Assembly: GCA_028279445.1 (NCBI GenBank)
Contig: JANQNT010000023.1
Coordinates: 586,007-650,006 of the forward strand
Length of the DNA: 64,000 bases
From: Tepidamorphaceae bacterium
Lineage (GTDB): Bacteria; Pseudomonadota; Alphaproteobacteria; Rhizobiales; Tepidamorphaceae
Direction: 5' to 3'
Within the stretch, counting starts at the first letter, position 1. Each line of letters begins with the position of its first letter. Of the stretch, positions 26,192 to 35,398 are shown piece after piece. The notes under the pieces were generated by a model. The model did not search any database. It was not told the DNA's origin and saw only the letters and a list, made by a program, of their open reading frames with translations. The position numbers and the translations under genes were made by a program.

Positions 26192-27627
26192 GTCCGAGAA
26201 CCAAACCCGCTGCCGCACACGACACGGATGATCTGCTGGCGGCCATCGAGGCGATCGTCGGCGCCGAGAACGTACTGCGCGAGCCTGAGGACATGCAGCC
26301 CTATCTGGTGGAATGGCGCGATCGCTATGTCGGCCAGGCCCGCGCCATCGTGCGCCCGTCGAACACCGGCGAAGTCTCCTCCGTCATGGCGCTCGCCCAT
26401 GAAGCCGGGCAGCCGATCGTCCCGCAAGGCGGCAATACCGGGCTGGTGGGCGGGCAGATTCCGGCCGGCGGCGGTGACGAGATCGTGCTGTCGCTGGCTC
26501 GCCTCAACCGCATCCGCGATATCGACACGCTCGGCGATACGATGACGGTCGAAGCCGGATGCGTGCTGGAAGCGATCCACGAGGCAGCCGAAGTCGTCGA
26601 GCGGATGTTCCCGCTCAGCCTCGGCGCGCAGGGCTCCTGCATGATCGGCGGCAACCTGGCCAGCAATGCCGGCGGCACGGCGGTGCTCGCCTACGGCAAC
26701 GCCCGCGACCTGACGCTGGGGCTTGAAGTGGTGCTGGCCGACGGCCGGGTGTGGAACGGCCTGCGGGCGCTGAAGAAGGACAACACCGGCTACGACCTGA
26801 AGGACCTGTTCATCGGCAGCGAAGGCACGCTCGGCATCATCACCGCGGCGGTCATCAAGCTGTTCCCCAAGCCCCGCGCCACGGCGACCGCCTTTGTCGG
26901 CGTGGCTTCGGTGGAGGCGGCGCTGAACCTCCTCAACGACACACGCGCGGCGGTGGGTGGTGCGCTGACGGCGTTCGAATTCATGCCGCGCATCGGCATC
27001 GAGTTCGTGCTGCGGCACGTCCAGGGTAGCCGCGACCCGCTGGAGGCGGAGCATCCCTGGTACGTGCTGATGGAGCTGTCCTCGGGCATCGAGGAATCGC
27101 TCGACGAAACGCTGGAGACGATCCTCGGCGGCGGCTACGAGCGCGGCAACGTCGTCGATGCGACGGTGGCCAAGTCGCATGCCGAGGCGCAAGCGCTGTG
27201 GCGCATGCGGCTGATGCTCTCGGAGGTACAGAAGCACGAAGGCGGCTCGATCAAGCACGACGTCGCCGTTCCCGTCGCCCGCATGGGGGAGTTTGTACGC
27301 GCGGCAAGCGAGCTGGTCGCCGGGATGGTGCCGGGCTGCCGGCCGGTCCCGTTCGGCCATCTCGGCGACGGCAACGTGCATTTCAACGTGTCGCAGCCGC
27401 CCGGCGCGGACCGCGAGGCATTCCTGGCGCAGTGGGAGCGGGTCAACGACGCGGTGCACGACCTGGTGATGACGTTCGGTGGCTCTGTTTCCGCCGAGCA
27501 CGGCATCGGACAGATGAAGCGGTCACTGCTCCGGCGCATCAAGGACCCGGTGGAGTACGACCTGATGAAAACGCTGAAGAGCGCGCTCGATCCCAAGGGC
27601 CTGCTCAACCCCGGCAAGGTGCTGTGA
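26188..27627 (+). CDS. FAD-linked oxidase (D-2-hydroxyacid/hydroxyglutarate dehydrogenase type)
   Basis: A 479-residue flavoenzyme of the GlcD/D2HGDH group. Residues about 45-215 are the FAD-binding domain with PQGGNTGLVGGQIP and the GNLASNAGG loop; the C-terminal oxidase domain carries PFGHLGDGNVHFNVSQP (metal/substrate His) and VSAEHGIGQMK. It likely oxidises a D-2-hydroxyacid such as D-2-hydroxyglutarate or D-lactate and passes electrons to an ETF or cytochrome. ATG 26188 overlaps the sua5 stop by four bases; the next gene starts on its stop codon. Confidence 0.9.
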   Translation: MSPRTKPAAAHDTDDLLAAIEAIVGAENVLREPEDMQPYLVEWRDRYVGQARAIVRPSNTGEVSSVMALAHEAGQPIVPQGGNTGLVGGQIPAGGGDEIVLSLARLNRIRDIDTLGDTMTVEAGCVLEAIHEAAEVVERMFPLSLGAQGSCMIGGNLASNAGGTAVLAYGNARDLTLGLEVVLADGRVWNGLRALKKDNTGYDLKDLFIGSEGTLGIITAAVIKLFPKPRATATAFVGVASVEAALNLLNDTRAAVGGALTAFEFMPRIGIEFVLRHVQGSRDPLEAEHPWYVLMELSSGIEESLDETLETILGGGYERGNVVDATVAKSHAEAQALWRMRLMLSEVQKHEGGSIKHDVAVPVARMGEFVRAASELVAGMVPGCRPVPFGHLGDGNVHFNVSQPPGADREAFLAQWERVNDAVHDLVMTFGGSVSAEHGIGQMKRSLLRRIKDPVEYDLMKTLKSALDPKGLLNPGKVL

Positions 27628-28088
27628 TGGCGCACCGTTCAAGCACCAGCGATCTGGCGATCCGCGAGATGCATGCGGGCGACGCCGATGCGGTCGCGGC
27701 GCTGTGGGAACGTTGCGGGCTGACGCGGCCGTGGAACGATCCGGCCGCCGACATCGCGTTTGCCCTGTCCGGCCCCTCCTCCACGATCCTTGTCGGCGAA
27801 GCGAAAGGAGCCATCGCGGCCAGCGTCATGATAGGCCACGACGGACATCGGGGAACGGTCTATTATGTCAGCGTCGATCCGGCCGCGCGGGGCCGCGGGT
27901 TCGGACGCGTGATCATGCAGGCTGCCGAAGACTGGCTGCGGCAACACGGCGTGTGGAAGCTGAACCTGCTGATCCGCTCCGACAACACGAAGGTCGAAGC
28001 GTTCTACTCGGCGCTTGGCTACGAGGTGGAGGAGCGCACCGCCATGGCGCGCTGGCTCGATCCCGGTAAACGGCCGCAGAAGCCCTGA
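27627..28088 (+). CDS. GNAT family N-acetyltransferase (YpeA-like)
   Basis: A 153-residue acetyltransferase. The acetyl-CoA pyrophosphate loop is VDPAARGRGFGRVIMQAAEDWL (about 82-103), followed by KLNLLIRSDNTKVEAFYSALGYEVEERTAMARWL, typical of the YpeA/GNAT group. The acceptor is unknown. The ATG shares its first base with the last base of the upstream TGA (TGATG), so translation is coupled to the FAD-oxidase gene. Third gene of the sua5 operon. Confidence 0.87.
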   Translation: MAHRSSTSDLAIREMHAGDADAVAALWERCGLTRPWNDPAADIAFALSGPSSTILVGEAKGAIAASVMIGHDGHRGTVYYVSVDPAARGRGFGRVIMQAAEDWLRQHGVWKLNLLIRSDNTKVEAFYSALGYEVEERTAMARWLDPGKRPQKP

Positions 28089-28100
28089 ACCGGCGCGGGC

Positions 28101-28667
28101 TTACTCCGGCGCGATGATTTCGCGTTCGCCCTGAAAGACCCGGACGCGGGCCATGTCGCCCAGAGCGCGGCGGGCGAGGAACGCCGGGCGGCGCGCGGCG
28201 AAGAAGGCATTGGCGCGACGCGGACGCGGGCGCGACACCGCGAGCGCCCCAAGGCGGCCGTTGGCCGCGTGCACCGCGCCATCGGCCTCGGCAAACAGCA
28301 GCGGCTTGTCGAGTGTGTCGCCCCAGGCGTGCCAGTCGGCCTCCAGATCGGCGTCCAGGCCGGCCTGCTCGTTGGCCACGCACAGCGGCACGCTGAGATC
28401 TGCCCTGTCGTGCATCAGCACCAGTCCGGCACCGGCGCCGGGAGACGCGCATTCGGCCAGCACGACGCCCTCGTAGCTGCCCACGGGCACCTGAAGGAAG
28501 GGGCCGCCGGCGTTGGGCGCGAGGGTGACCGATTTGGGTTCGATGACGGCCACCGGCTGCGTATCGCAATTGGCGGCGATGCGCGCCGGCAGCACGTTCG
28601 GGTCGAGCCGCACTGATGCGGCCATCCAGGCGGGATCGAGCCCGCCGAATCGCGTTTGACGCCTCAT
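28101..28667 (-). CDS. DUF6101 family protein
   Basis: A 188-residue protein beginning MRRQTRFGGLDPAWMAASVRLDP, which I recognise as the DUF6101 group restricted mainly to Hyphomicrobiales. The rest is rich in short beta strands, with many Ala, Arg and Val, no signal peptide and no membrane segment. Function is unknown. GGAGAGG lies five to ten bases before ATG 28667. Its stop is 12 bases from the GNAT stop (convergent). It faces away from pmbA, with 250 bases between the two starts. Confidence 0.65.
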   Translation of the reverse strand: MRRQTRFGGLDPAWMAASVRLDPNVLPARIAANCDTQPVAVIEPKSVTLAPNAGGPFLQVPVGSYEGVVLAECASPGAGAGLVLMHDRADLSVPLCVANEQAGLDADLEADWHAWGDTLDKPLLFAEADGAVHAANGRLGALAVSRPRPRRANAFFAARRPAFLARRALGDMARVRVFQGEREIIAPE

Positions 28668-28790
28668 GTTACCTCTCCGTCGCCACGGCCTGTTTGTTTT
28701 TGGATGGCCGTTGGAACTTGACGACAGCATGCCAGCGACAGCTTGGAATCGGCTTAAGCGGGAAGGTAAAAAACCAATCAATCCGTTGAA

Positions 28791-28805
28791 GGTTAAGCGT
28801 TAACC
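28791..28805. promoter_or_regulatory. GGTTAA-gcg-TTAACC palindrome between DUF6101 and pmbA
   Basis: A perfect 6-bp inverted repeat with a three-base centre in the 250-base divergent gap, in an AT-richer stretch that also has a run of A (28769-28773). It may be an operator. TTAACC is also the CtrA half-site, but the two half-sites are not at CtrA spacing (TTAA-N7-TTAA), so the factor is unknown. Confidence 0.35.
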
Positions 28806-28917
28806 GAGCCGCCCACGGGCTGCGGCGCGATGGCCCTTGCACGTTGCCCCGCACACCCCTATGCAAGCCGCCATGGGCTTCCCCGACAGGCTTGCAGCAA
28901 GAAAGGCGTGACATCCG

Positions 28918-30273
28918 GTGAGCAGCGATCTCCTCGATCTTGAACCGCTGACGCAGCGCGCCGCCGATCTGGTGGCCGCGGCACAGAAAGCGGGCGCGGA
29001 TGGCGCCGATGCCGTCGCCGCGCGCGCGCTGTCGCGCCAGGCGGAAGTCAGGAACGGCGCGCTGGAGGAGATGGAGCACGCGGAATCCGACGTGTTGGGT
29101 CTGCGCGTCTTTGTCGGCAAGCGGTCGGCGATCGTCTCGACCGGCGAGGGAGATGGCGGTGACTGGGCTGCGTTGGCGCAACGGGCGGTGGCGATGGCAA
29201 ACGCGGCACCCGAGGACGCCTATGCGGGTCTGGCGGATGCCGGCGACACCGGCATCGCGGCCGACGATCTGGACCTGCTCGATGGCGACATGCCGCAACT
29301 GCCGGCGCTGACCGAGACCGCGCGGGCCTGCGAAGACGCGCTGCTTGGCATCGACGGCGTCACCAAGTCCGGCGGCGCATCGGCAAGCTATGGCCTGTCC
29401 GGCGTGGTGCTGGTCACCTCGGCCGGCTTTTCCGGCGGCTATCTGCGCTCGCGGCGAACGCTGTTCGCCAGCGCCATTGCCGGCGAAGGCACCGGCATGC
29501 AGCGCGACTACGGCTACCACATGACCCTGCACGGCGAGGACCTGGACAGCGCCGAGGAGATCGGCCGGCTGGCCGGCGAACGCGCGGTCGTCAGGCTCAA
29601 CCCCGATAAGATGCCGACAGGCACCGGAACGGTGGTGTTCAGCCCGCGCGTCGCCTGGGGGCTGATGAACAACTTCGCATCGGCGGTCAACGGCGCGGCG
29701 ATCGCCCGCGGCACCAGCATGCTGAAGGACAAGATGGACGCGCAGGTCTTCGCCAGGGGCATCACGATCGATGACGACCCGCTGCGCCGGCGCGGCCTTG
29801 CCTCGCGGCCCTTCGACGGCGACGGCCTGGCCGCACGGCCGCTGACCCTGGTCGAGGACGGCGTGTTGCAGACCTGGCTGCTCGATTGCGCCACGGCGCG
29901 CGAGCTGGGGCTTGCCTCCACCGCGCACGCGGTGCGCGGGGCCGGCTCGCCGCCGTCGCCGGGAAGCTCCAATCTCACACTGCGACCCGGCCCGCAGTCA
30001 CCGGAGGAACTGATCGCCTCGATTGACGACGGCGTCTACGTCACCGAACTGATCGGACGCGGCGCCAACACCATCACCGGCGACTACAGCCGGGGGGCGG
30101 CCGGCTTTCGCATCGAAGGGGGCAAGCAGACCGTTCCCGTCGCCGAGATCACCATCGCCGGCAACCTGCACGACATGTTCGCCCGGCTGGTGCCCGCAAA
30201 CGACCTGACCTACCGCTACACCGCCAACGCCCCGACGGTGGCGATCGAGGGAATGACGATTGCCGGACGCTGA
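28918..30273 (+). CDS. pmbA: Metalloprotease TldE (PmbA)
   Basis: A 451-residue TldD/PmbA-family protein. With TldD it forms a heterodimeric zinc protease that degrades unfolded peptides and matures some peptides. The N-terminal half has QAEVRNGALEEMEHAESDVLGLRVFVGKR; the C-terminal half has the GTSMLKDKMDAQVFA region, PFDGDGLAARPL, TGDYSRGAAGFRIEGGK and ITIAGNLHDMF. TldE lacks its own zinc site, and no HExxxH is seen here. The start is GTG 28918 (MSSDLLDLEPL) with gaaagg 12 bases upstream. No tldD in this window. Confidence 0.88.
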   Translation: MSSDLLDLEPLTQRAADLVAAAQKAGADGADAVAARALSRQAEVRNGALEEMEHAESDVLGLRVFVGKRSAIVSTGEGDGGDWAALAQRAVAMANAAPEDAYAGLADAGDTGIAADDLDLLDGDMPQLPALTETARACEDALLGIDGVTKSGGASASYGLSGVVLVTSAGFSGGYLRSRRTLFASAIAGEGTGMQRDYGYHMTLHGEDLDSAEEIGRLAGERAVVRLNPDKMPTGTGTVVFSPRVAWGLMNNFASAVNGAAIARGTSMLKDKMDAQVFARGITIDDDPLRRRGLASRPFDGDGLAARPLTLVEDGVLQTWLLDCATARELGLASTAHAVRGAGSPPSPGSSNLTLRPGPQSPEELIASIDDGVYVTELIGRGANTITGDYSRGAAGFRIEGGKQTVPVAEITIAGNLHDMFARLVPANDLTYRYTANAPTVAIEGMTIAGR

Positions 30274-30277
30274 TCGC

Positions 30278-31069
30278 ATGGCGGCCAGCCCGTGGCTGAC
30301 CGAGCTCGACTTGATGACCGAGGCCGTGACGGCGGCGGGCGAGGAAGCGCTTCGCCATTTCGAGCGCGGCGTGCGCCACTGGGTGAAAGACGGCAACTCG
30401 CCGGTCAGCGAGGCGGATATGGCGGTCGACCGGATGCTCGCCGAGCAGCTTGGCCGGGCCAGGCCGGACTATGGCTGGCTGTCGGAGGAATCGGAGAACG
30501 ATCCCGAGCGGCTGCAGCGCGAACGCGTCTTCATCGTCGATCCGATCGACGGCACCCGCGGCTTCATCAAGGGCTCCGATCAGTGGACCATCTGCGCTGC
30601 CCTGAGCGAGGGCGGACAGGTTCGCGCCGGCGTGGTGCACAACCCCGTGAGGCGCGAGACATTCCAGGCGATCACCGGTGGCGGGGCCTATTGCAACGGC
30701 GAAGCGATCAACGTCTCGCCGCGCCATGACATCGCCGGCGCACGCATGGCGGCCGCCAAGGGCGCGGTCGCGCCGCTGGGCGCCATGGCGACCAACGTGA
30801 ACCGCAGCTACGTGCACTCGCTCGCCTATCGCTTCGCGCTGGTGGCGCGGGGCGACTTCGACGCCACGATGTCGGCCGGCCACGCCCACGAATGGGACAT
30901 TGCGGCGGCGGCCCTGATCGTGGAAGAAGCAGGCGGTGCGGTGACCCATCGCAACGGCAAGCCGCCACGCTTCAACAAGCCGCATCCCACCGTCGCGCCG
31001 CTGATCGCCGCCGGGCCGGACCTGCATGCCCAGTTGCAGCGCCGCCTGAAGCGCGCACGGGCGCATTGA
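30278..31069 (+). CDS. Inositol-monophosphatase family phosphatase (CysQ-like)
   Basis: A 263-residue metal-dependent phosphatase with SPVSEAD, WLSEES (first acidic metal ligand), DPIDGTRGFIKG (ligands D-x-D-G) and AHEWDIAAAALIVEEAGG near the C-terminus. It could remove phosphate from 3'-phosphoadenosine 5'-phosphate (CysQ) or inositol phosphates. In rhizobia it stands in front of DUF4170 and the lipid A/Kdo genes. ATG 30278 was chosen; an in-frame TTG at 30260 with gaggga before it would overlap the pmbA end by 14 bases and is possible. Confidence 0.85.
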   Translation: MAASPWLTELDLMTEAVTAAGEEALRHFERGVRHWVKDGNSPVSEADMAVDRMLAEQLGRARPDYGWLSEESENDPERLQRERVFIVDPIDGTRGFIKGSDQWTICAALSEGGQVRAGVVHNPVRRETFQAITGGGAYCNGEAINVSPRHDIAGARMAAAKGAVAPLGAMATNVNRSYVHSLAYRFALVARGDFDATMSAGHAHEWDIAAAALIVEEAGGAVTHRNGKPPRFNKPHPTVAPLIAAGPDLHAQLQRRLKRARAH

Positions 31070-31095
31070 GGCCACCATCAGGAGCACCATCGGCC

Positions 31096-31371
31096 ATGGC
31101 TGAAAGCACGGATACCGGCAAACCGGGCAAGCAATTGCTGCATCTGGTCTTCGGCGGCGAGCTGTCGTCGCTCGAGGAGCTTACCTTTCGCGACCTCTCG
31201 GAGCTGGATATCGTCGGCATGTACCCCAACTACGCAACCGCCTACGAAGCCTGGAAGGCCGCGGCGCAGAAGACCGTGGACAACGCGCATATGCGCTACT
31301 TCATCGTGCACCTGCACAGGCTGCTCGACCCCGAACACGATATGTCGGCTGATCGTGAACGCGGCGGTTGA
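31096..31371 (+). CDS. DUF4170 domain protein
   Basis: A 91-residue cytoplasmic protein with the DUF4170 core KQLLHLVFGGELSSLEELTFRDLSELDIVGMYPNYATAYEAWKAAAQKTVDNAHMRYFIVHLHRLLDPE. The family is common in alphaproteobacteria, almost always between an IMPase-type gene and LPS genes, so a linked role in the envelope is suspected, but no biochemical function is known. It follows the phosphatase by 26 bases. Confidence 0.88.
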   Translation: MAESTDTGKPGKQLLHLVFGGELSSLEELTFRDLSELDIVGMYPNYATAYEAWKAAAQKTVDNAHMRYFIVHLHRLLDPEHDMSADRERGG

Positions 31372-31438
31372 TCACCGCGGCGATGTGCCGGTTCACCGTC
31401 GTGGTGACAGCGCGCATATGTGATAACAACGACGGGCC

Positions 31439-33355
31439 ATGGAACGCGACAACGCCGTAAAGGCGCGGATTTTCGCCGCTGGCGAAGAACAGACCCGTGC
31501 CGCAGATTCGCTGAGCGTGCCGCCACTGCCGACAATGGTCGTGGTGAAGCGGATGGTGCGCGAGCATCTGCTGCCCATGAAGGGCTATCTGGCGCTGTCG
31601 CTGACCGCCATGGTCGTCGTCGCCATAATGACCGGTCTGTTGCCGTTCCTGATGCAGATGACATCGGACGAGATCGTCGTCGCCAAGAACCTCTCCAGCC
31701 TGTATCTGCTGCCGCCGCTGGTGGCGCTGGTGATCGGCCTCAAGGCGGCCGCCGAATATGTTTCCGGCGTGTCGCAGAACTACATCAGCCACATGATCGC
31801 CGCGGAGCTGCGCACGCGGATGTTCGGCAGCCTGATGCACGCCGATCTCGCCTGGCTGGAGCGCACGCATACGGGCCGCTTCACCTCCAGTTTCCTCGGC
31901 GACATCACGGCCATACAGGCCGCCGCCGGTATCGGTCTGGTGGGCATCGGACAGAACCTGCTCAAGTGCATCTTTCTGATCGGCGCCATGTTCTACATGG
32001 ACTGGCTGCTGAGCCTGGCGGCATCGATCGGCCTGCCCTTCGCGTTCCGGCAGATGCGCAAGCAGCGCAAGCGCATGAGCCGATCCTCCACCCGCGCCTT
32101 CCAGGAACAGGGCGACCTGACAAGCTATGTCAGCCAGGCGCTGAAAGGCATCCGCGTCGTCAAGGCCTATGGCCGCGAAGGCGCCGAGACCGGCCGCGTG
32201 CGCGAGGTCATCGACCGCACCGTGGAGTTCGCCATGCAGATGACGCGGGTGCAGACGGCCTCCGGGCCGATCACCGAGGCGCTTGCCGGCCTGGGCATTG
32301 CCGCGGCGATCTTCTACGGCGGCTATCGCGGCATTACCGGGTCCATGACACCGGGTGAGTTCATGGGCTTCATCACCGCGGCGATGCTGCTTTACCAGCC
32401 GCTCAAGGCACTCGCCACGCTGCAGACCACACTGCAGACCGGCGTTGCGGCGGCATCGCGCGTGTTCGCGATCATCGACCGCGAACCCAAAATCGCCGAC
32501 GCGCCGGACGCCCCCCCCCTGGTCGTCAGTGACGGCGCCATCACACTGGACCATGTCAGTTTCGGCTACGTGCCCGAAACGCCGGTTCTCAACGATCTCT
32601 CTCTGCATGTCCCGGCCGGGACCAAGGTCGCGCTGGTCGGCCCGTCTGGCGCCGGCAAGAGCACGGTGATCAATCTGATCCTGCGCTTCTACGAACCGGA
32701 TTCCGGCACCGTCAGCATCGATGGCCAGGACCTGAGCACGGTCACCTTGAAGAGCGCCCGCGACGCCGCCGCGCTGGTCACCCAGGACCCCTTCCTGTTC
32801 GACGACACGGTGGAGGCCAATATCTGCTACGGCACCGAGGACGCCAGCCTGGAGGACGTGGAAGCCGCGGCAGACGCGGCCATCGCCGCTGGCTTCATCG
32901 GCGAGCTGCCCGAGGGCTACCAGACCCCGGTCGGCGAGGCGGGCAGCCGGCTGTCGGGGGGACAGAAGCAGCGCATCTCCTTTGCCCGTGCCATGCTGCG
33001 CGATGCGCCGATCCTGCTGCTCGACGAGCCGACCAGCGCGCTCGACAGCGAGGCGGAAGCCAAATTGCAGCAGGCGCTCGACAGGCTGGTCACGAACCGA
33101 ACGGTGATCATGATCGCGCACCGGCTGTCGACCGTGAAGCAGGCCGACATCATCCATGTCATGGACAAGGGGCAGATCGTCGAAAGCGGCAGCCATGCAG
33201 CCCTGCTGAAGAAGCGCGGCGTCTATGCGCGCCTCTATAAGACGCAGTTCGGCAAGCAGGAAGAGAGCGCCGAGCCGAAAACGTCTGCACCGCCGAAGGC
33301 GACAAAGCCGGCGCGCGCGGGCAGGAAAACGAAACGTCCGGCGACGTCCATCTGA
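31439..33355 (+). CDS. ABC transporter, fused permease/ATPase (MsbA-type)
   Basis: A 638-residue half transporter. An N-terminal membrane domain (about 40-350) has six hydrophobic segments; the ATPase has Walker A GPSGAGKST (about 401-409), Q-loop QDPFLFDD, signature LSGGQKQR (about 505), Walker B ILLLDEPTS and H-loop IAHRLST. A basic tail (about 605-638) is rich in Lys/Pro/Ala. It sits among lipid A and Kdo genes, so flipping a lipid A precursor or a related lipid is likely. It contains a run of nine C (32511-32519). A GTG or TTG further upstream was not considered better. Confidence 0.88.
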   Translation: MERDNAVKARIFAAGEEQTRAADSLSVPPLPTMVVVKRMVREHLLPMKGYLALSLTAMVVVAIMTGLLPFLMQMTSDEIVVAKNLSSLYLLPPLVALVIGLKAAAEYVSGVSQNYISHMIAAELRTRMFGSLMHADLAWLERTHTGRFTSSFLGDITAIQAAAGIGLVGIGQNLLKCIFLIGAMFYMDWLLSLAASIGLPFAFRQMRKQRKRMSRSSTRAFQEQGDLTSYVSQALKGIRVVKAYGREGAETGRVREVIDRTVEFAMQMTRVQTASGPITEALAGLGIAAAIFYGGYRGITGSMTPGEFMGFITAAMLLYQPLKALATLQTTLQTGVAAASRVFAIIDREPKIADAPDAPPLVVSDGAITLDHVSFGYVPETPVLNDLSLHVPAGTKVALVGPSGAGKSTVINLILRFYEPDSGTVSIDGQDLSTVTLKSARDAAALVTQDPFLFDDTVEANICYGTEDASLEDVEAAADAAIAAGFIGELPEGYQTPVGEAGSRLSGGQKQRISFARAMLRDAPILLLDEPTSALDSEAEAKLQQALDRLVTNRTVIMIAHRLSTVKQADIIHVMDKGQIVESGSHAALLKKRGVYARLYKTQFGKQEESAEPKTSAPPKATKPARAGRKTKRPATSI

Positions 33356-33367
33356 GCGAGTATTGCG

Positions 33368-34063
33368 TTGAGTTTCCGACGATCTCTCGGCAACAGGCCG
33401 GCCGTACAATCGCTGCTCGGATCGGCGATCGCTGGCTATTTGCGACTGGTCTACGCGACCGGGCGCAAGATCCAGGATCCGCCCGATCTGTTCAGGCGCA
33501 TCGATGCGGAACTGCCGGTCATCTTCGCCATGTGGCATGGCGAGCACCTGCTGTCGCCACTGGTCAATGGCGGGCGGTTTCCCTCCGACGCACTGATCTC
33601 GCGCCACCGCGACGGAGAGCTCAACGCGATTGCCGCGGCCAAGCTCGGCATCGGCGCCATTCGCGGTTCGGGCGCGCACAACGCGGACTTTCACCGCAAG
33701 GGCGCCGTGCCCGCATTCCGCGAGATGCTGCGTTCGCTCGCCGACGGGCGCAGCATCGGCATGACAGCGGACGTGCCGAAGGTCGGCAAGGTGGTCGGCC
33801 AGGGGATCATCCGGCTGGCGGCGCATTCCGGCCGGCCGATCTGCCCGGTCGCGATCGCCACCAACTTCCGCCACCGGCTGGACTCCTGGGACCGTGCGGT
33901 GATCAATTTGCCCTTCAGCCGCCTCGTCGTCGCCGGCGGCGAGTTCATTCGCGTGGCGCCCGATTCAGACGACGAGGGCCTTGAGGAGAAACGGTTGGCT
34001 GTGCAAGCGGCGTTGGAACGATGCACCGCGCGTGCCTACGCGGTGGCGGACGGTCAGTCATGA
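33368..34063 (+). CDS. DUF374 family lysophospholipid acyltransferase-like protein
   Basis: A 231-residue protein with the DUF374 pattern: FAMWHGEHLLSPL near residue 55, SRHRDGELNA with the His-x4-Asp-like motif (about 78-86), RGSGAHNADF, and TADVPKVGKVVGQGIIRLAAHSG. It resembles lipid acyltransferases. Start is TTG 33368 after a GAGCGAG stretch; no ATG gives the N-terminal region. Its stop overlaps the waaA start (ATGA), linking the two. Role is inferred as lipid A or core modification. Confidence 0.85.
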   Translation: MSFRRSLGNRPAVQSLLGSAIAGYLRLVYATGRKIQDPPDLFRRIDAELPVIFAMWHGEHLLSPLVNGGRFPSDALISRHRDGELNAIAAAKLGIGAIRGSGAHNADFHRKGAVPAFREMLRSLADGRSIGMTADVPKVGKVVGQGIIRLAAHSGRPICPVAIATNFRHRLDSWDRAVINLPFSRLVVAGGEFIRVAPDSDDEGLEEKRLAVQAALERCTARAYAVADGQS

Positions 34064-35388
34064 GCGATGCGCGGGCCGGATCGCTGATCATGCTGTACCG
34101 CGCGCTCACCAGCGCGGCCCGGCCGCTGGCCGGTGCGCTGATCGCCTATCGCACGCGGCGCGGCAAGGAGGACCCGGAACGGCGCGGCGAACGGTTGGGC
34201 CGCTCGCGCGTGCCCCGCCCGGACGGTCCGCTGGTGTGGGCCAACGCCGTCAGCGTCGGCGAGGCCGTCGCCGTTATGCCGCTGGTGCAGCGGCTGCTGC
34301 ACGACTACCCGCAGCTCTCCGTGCTGATCACCACCACGACGGTGACATCGGCGCGCGTGGTGCAGCGGCAGTTGCCGCCGGGCGCGATCCACCAGTTCGC
34401 GCCCTTCGACTCGCCGGCCTTCGTGCACCGGTTCCTGGCCCATTGGCAGCCCGACATCGTGATTTTCGCCGAGTCGGAGCTTTGGCCGAACATGCTGTCG
34501 GCGGTGCGGCGGTCACCAGCGCGCGCAGCGCTCGTCAACGCGCGCATGTCACAGCGCTCCCACGCGCGCTGGCAGCGCGCGCCCAATTCGATCCAATGGC
34601 TGTTGTCGAGTTTCGATATCTGCCTGGCCCAGTCGGCGGGCGATGCGGAGCGACTCAGCGAACTGGGCGACCGCGATGTGTTCGCCACCGGCAACATCAA
34701 GTTCGATGTGCCAGCGCCGGATGCCGATGCCGCCGAGCTCGCCATCTTTCGCGCCGCCTTCGCCGCACGCCCGCGCTGGGCGGCGGTGAGCACCCATCCG
34801 GGCGAGGAGGACATCGTCGAGCAGGCACACAGCGTGTTGACGCGGCAGCGGCCGGGACTGGCCACGCTGATCGCGCCGCGCCACCCCGAGCGCGGTGTGG
34901 AGATCGCCAACATGCTCGCCGGACGCGGCTACGATGTGCAACTGCGTTCCAAGAACCCCCAGCCCAAGCGCGAGGCGGCGTTCTACATCTTCGACACGAT
35001 CGGCGAACTCGGCCTGCTGTTCCGGTCGGTGCCGGCGGTGTTCATGGGCGGATCACTGGTGCGCCATGGCGGACAAAACCCCATCGAACCGACCAAGGTC
35101 GGCTGTGCCATCGTGCACGGACCCCATATCGGCAATTTCGCGGAAGTTTACGGCGCGCTCGATGTCAGCGGCGGAGCACAGACCGTAAGCGGCGCCATCC
35201 AGTTGGCGCAGGCCATCGGCCCGCTGATCGACAACCGCCAGAAGGCGGCGTTGCGCGCCAACGCGGCCGAAGCCGCGCTTGAGCCCTATTCCGGCGCGCT
35301 GGACCGGACCATGCGGGCGCTGCAGCCGCTGGTCGACGCCGCATTGCACAACCGCGAACGCCGCGCCGAGCGGCCACGCGAAACCTGA
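34060..35388 (+). CDS. waaA: 3-deoxy-D-manno-octulosonic acid (Kdo) transferase
   Basis: A 442-residue glycosyltransferase that adds Kdo from CMP-Kdo to lipid A precursor, at the cytoplasmic face of the inner membrane. Family features: WANAVSVGEAVAVMPL, FAESELWPNML (about 138-148), ATGNIKFDVP, IAPRHPERG and MGGSLVRHGGQNPIEP (nucleotide-sugar-binding). The N-terminal residues 5-25 form a weak hydrophobic anchor. The ATG overlaps the DUF374 stop by four bases. lpxK follows, but only after a 324-base gap filled by a repeat element. Confidence 0.92.
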   Translation: MSDARAGSLIMLYRALTSAARPLAGALIAYRTRRGKEDPERRGERLGRSRVPRPDGPLVWANAVSVGEAVAVMPLVQRLLHDYPQLSVLITTTTVTSARVVQRQLPPGAIHQFAPFDSPAFVHRFLAHWQPDIVIFAESELWPNMLSAVRRSPARAALVNARMSQRSHARWQRAPNSIQWLLSSFDICLAQSAGDAERLSELGDRDVFATGNIKFDVPAPDADAAELAIFRAAFAARPRWAAVSTHPGEEDIVEQAHSVLTRQRPGLATLIAPRHPERGVEIANMLAGRGYDVQLRSKNPQPKREAAFYIFDTIGELGLLFRSVPAVFMGGSLVRHGGQNPIEPTKVGCAIVHGPHIGNFAEVYGALDVSGGAQTVSGAIQLAQAIGPLIDNRQKAALRANAAEAALEPYSGALDRTMRALQPLVDAALHNRERRAERPRET

Positions 35389-35398
35389 ACCGGTTATC

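Noticed and set aside
31301..33874. 857-codon minus-strand frame opposite the ABC transporter
   Set aside because: The + strand carries a complete MsbA-type protein with all ATPase motifs; the minus frame shows only biased composition.
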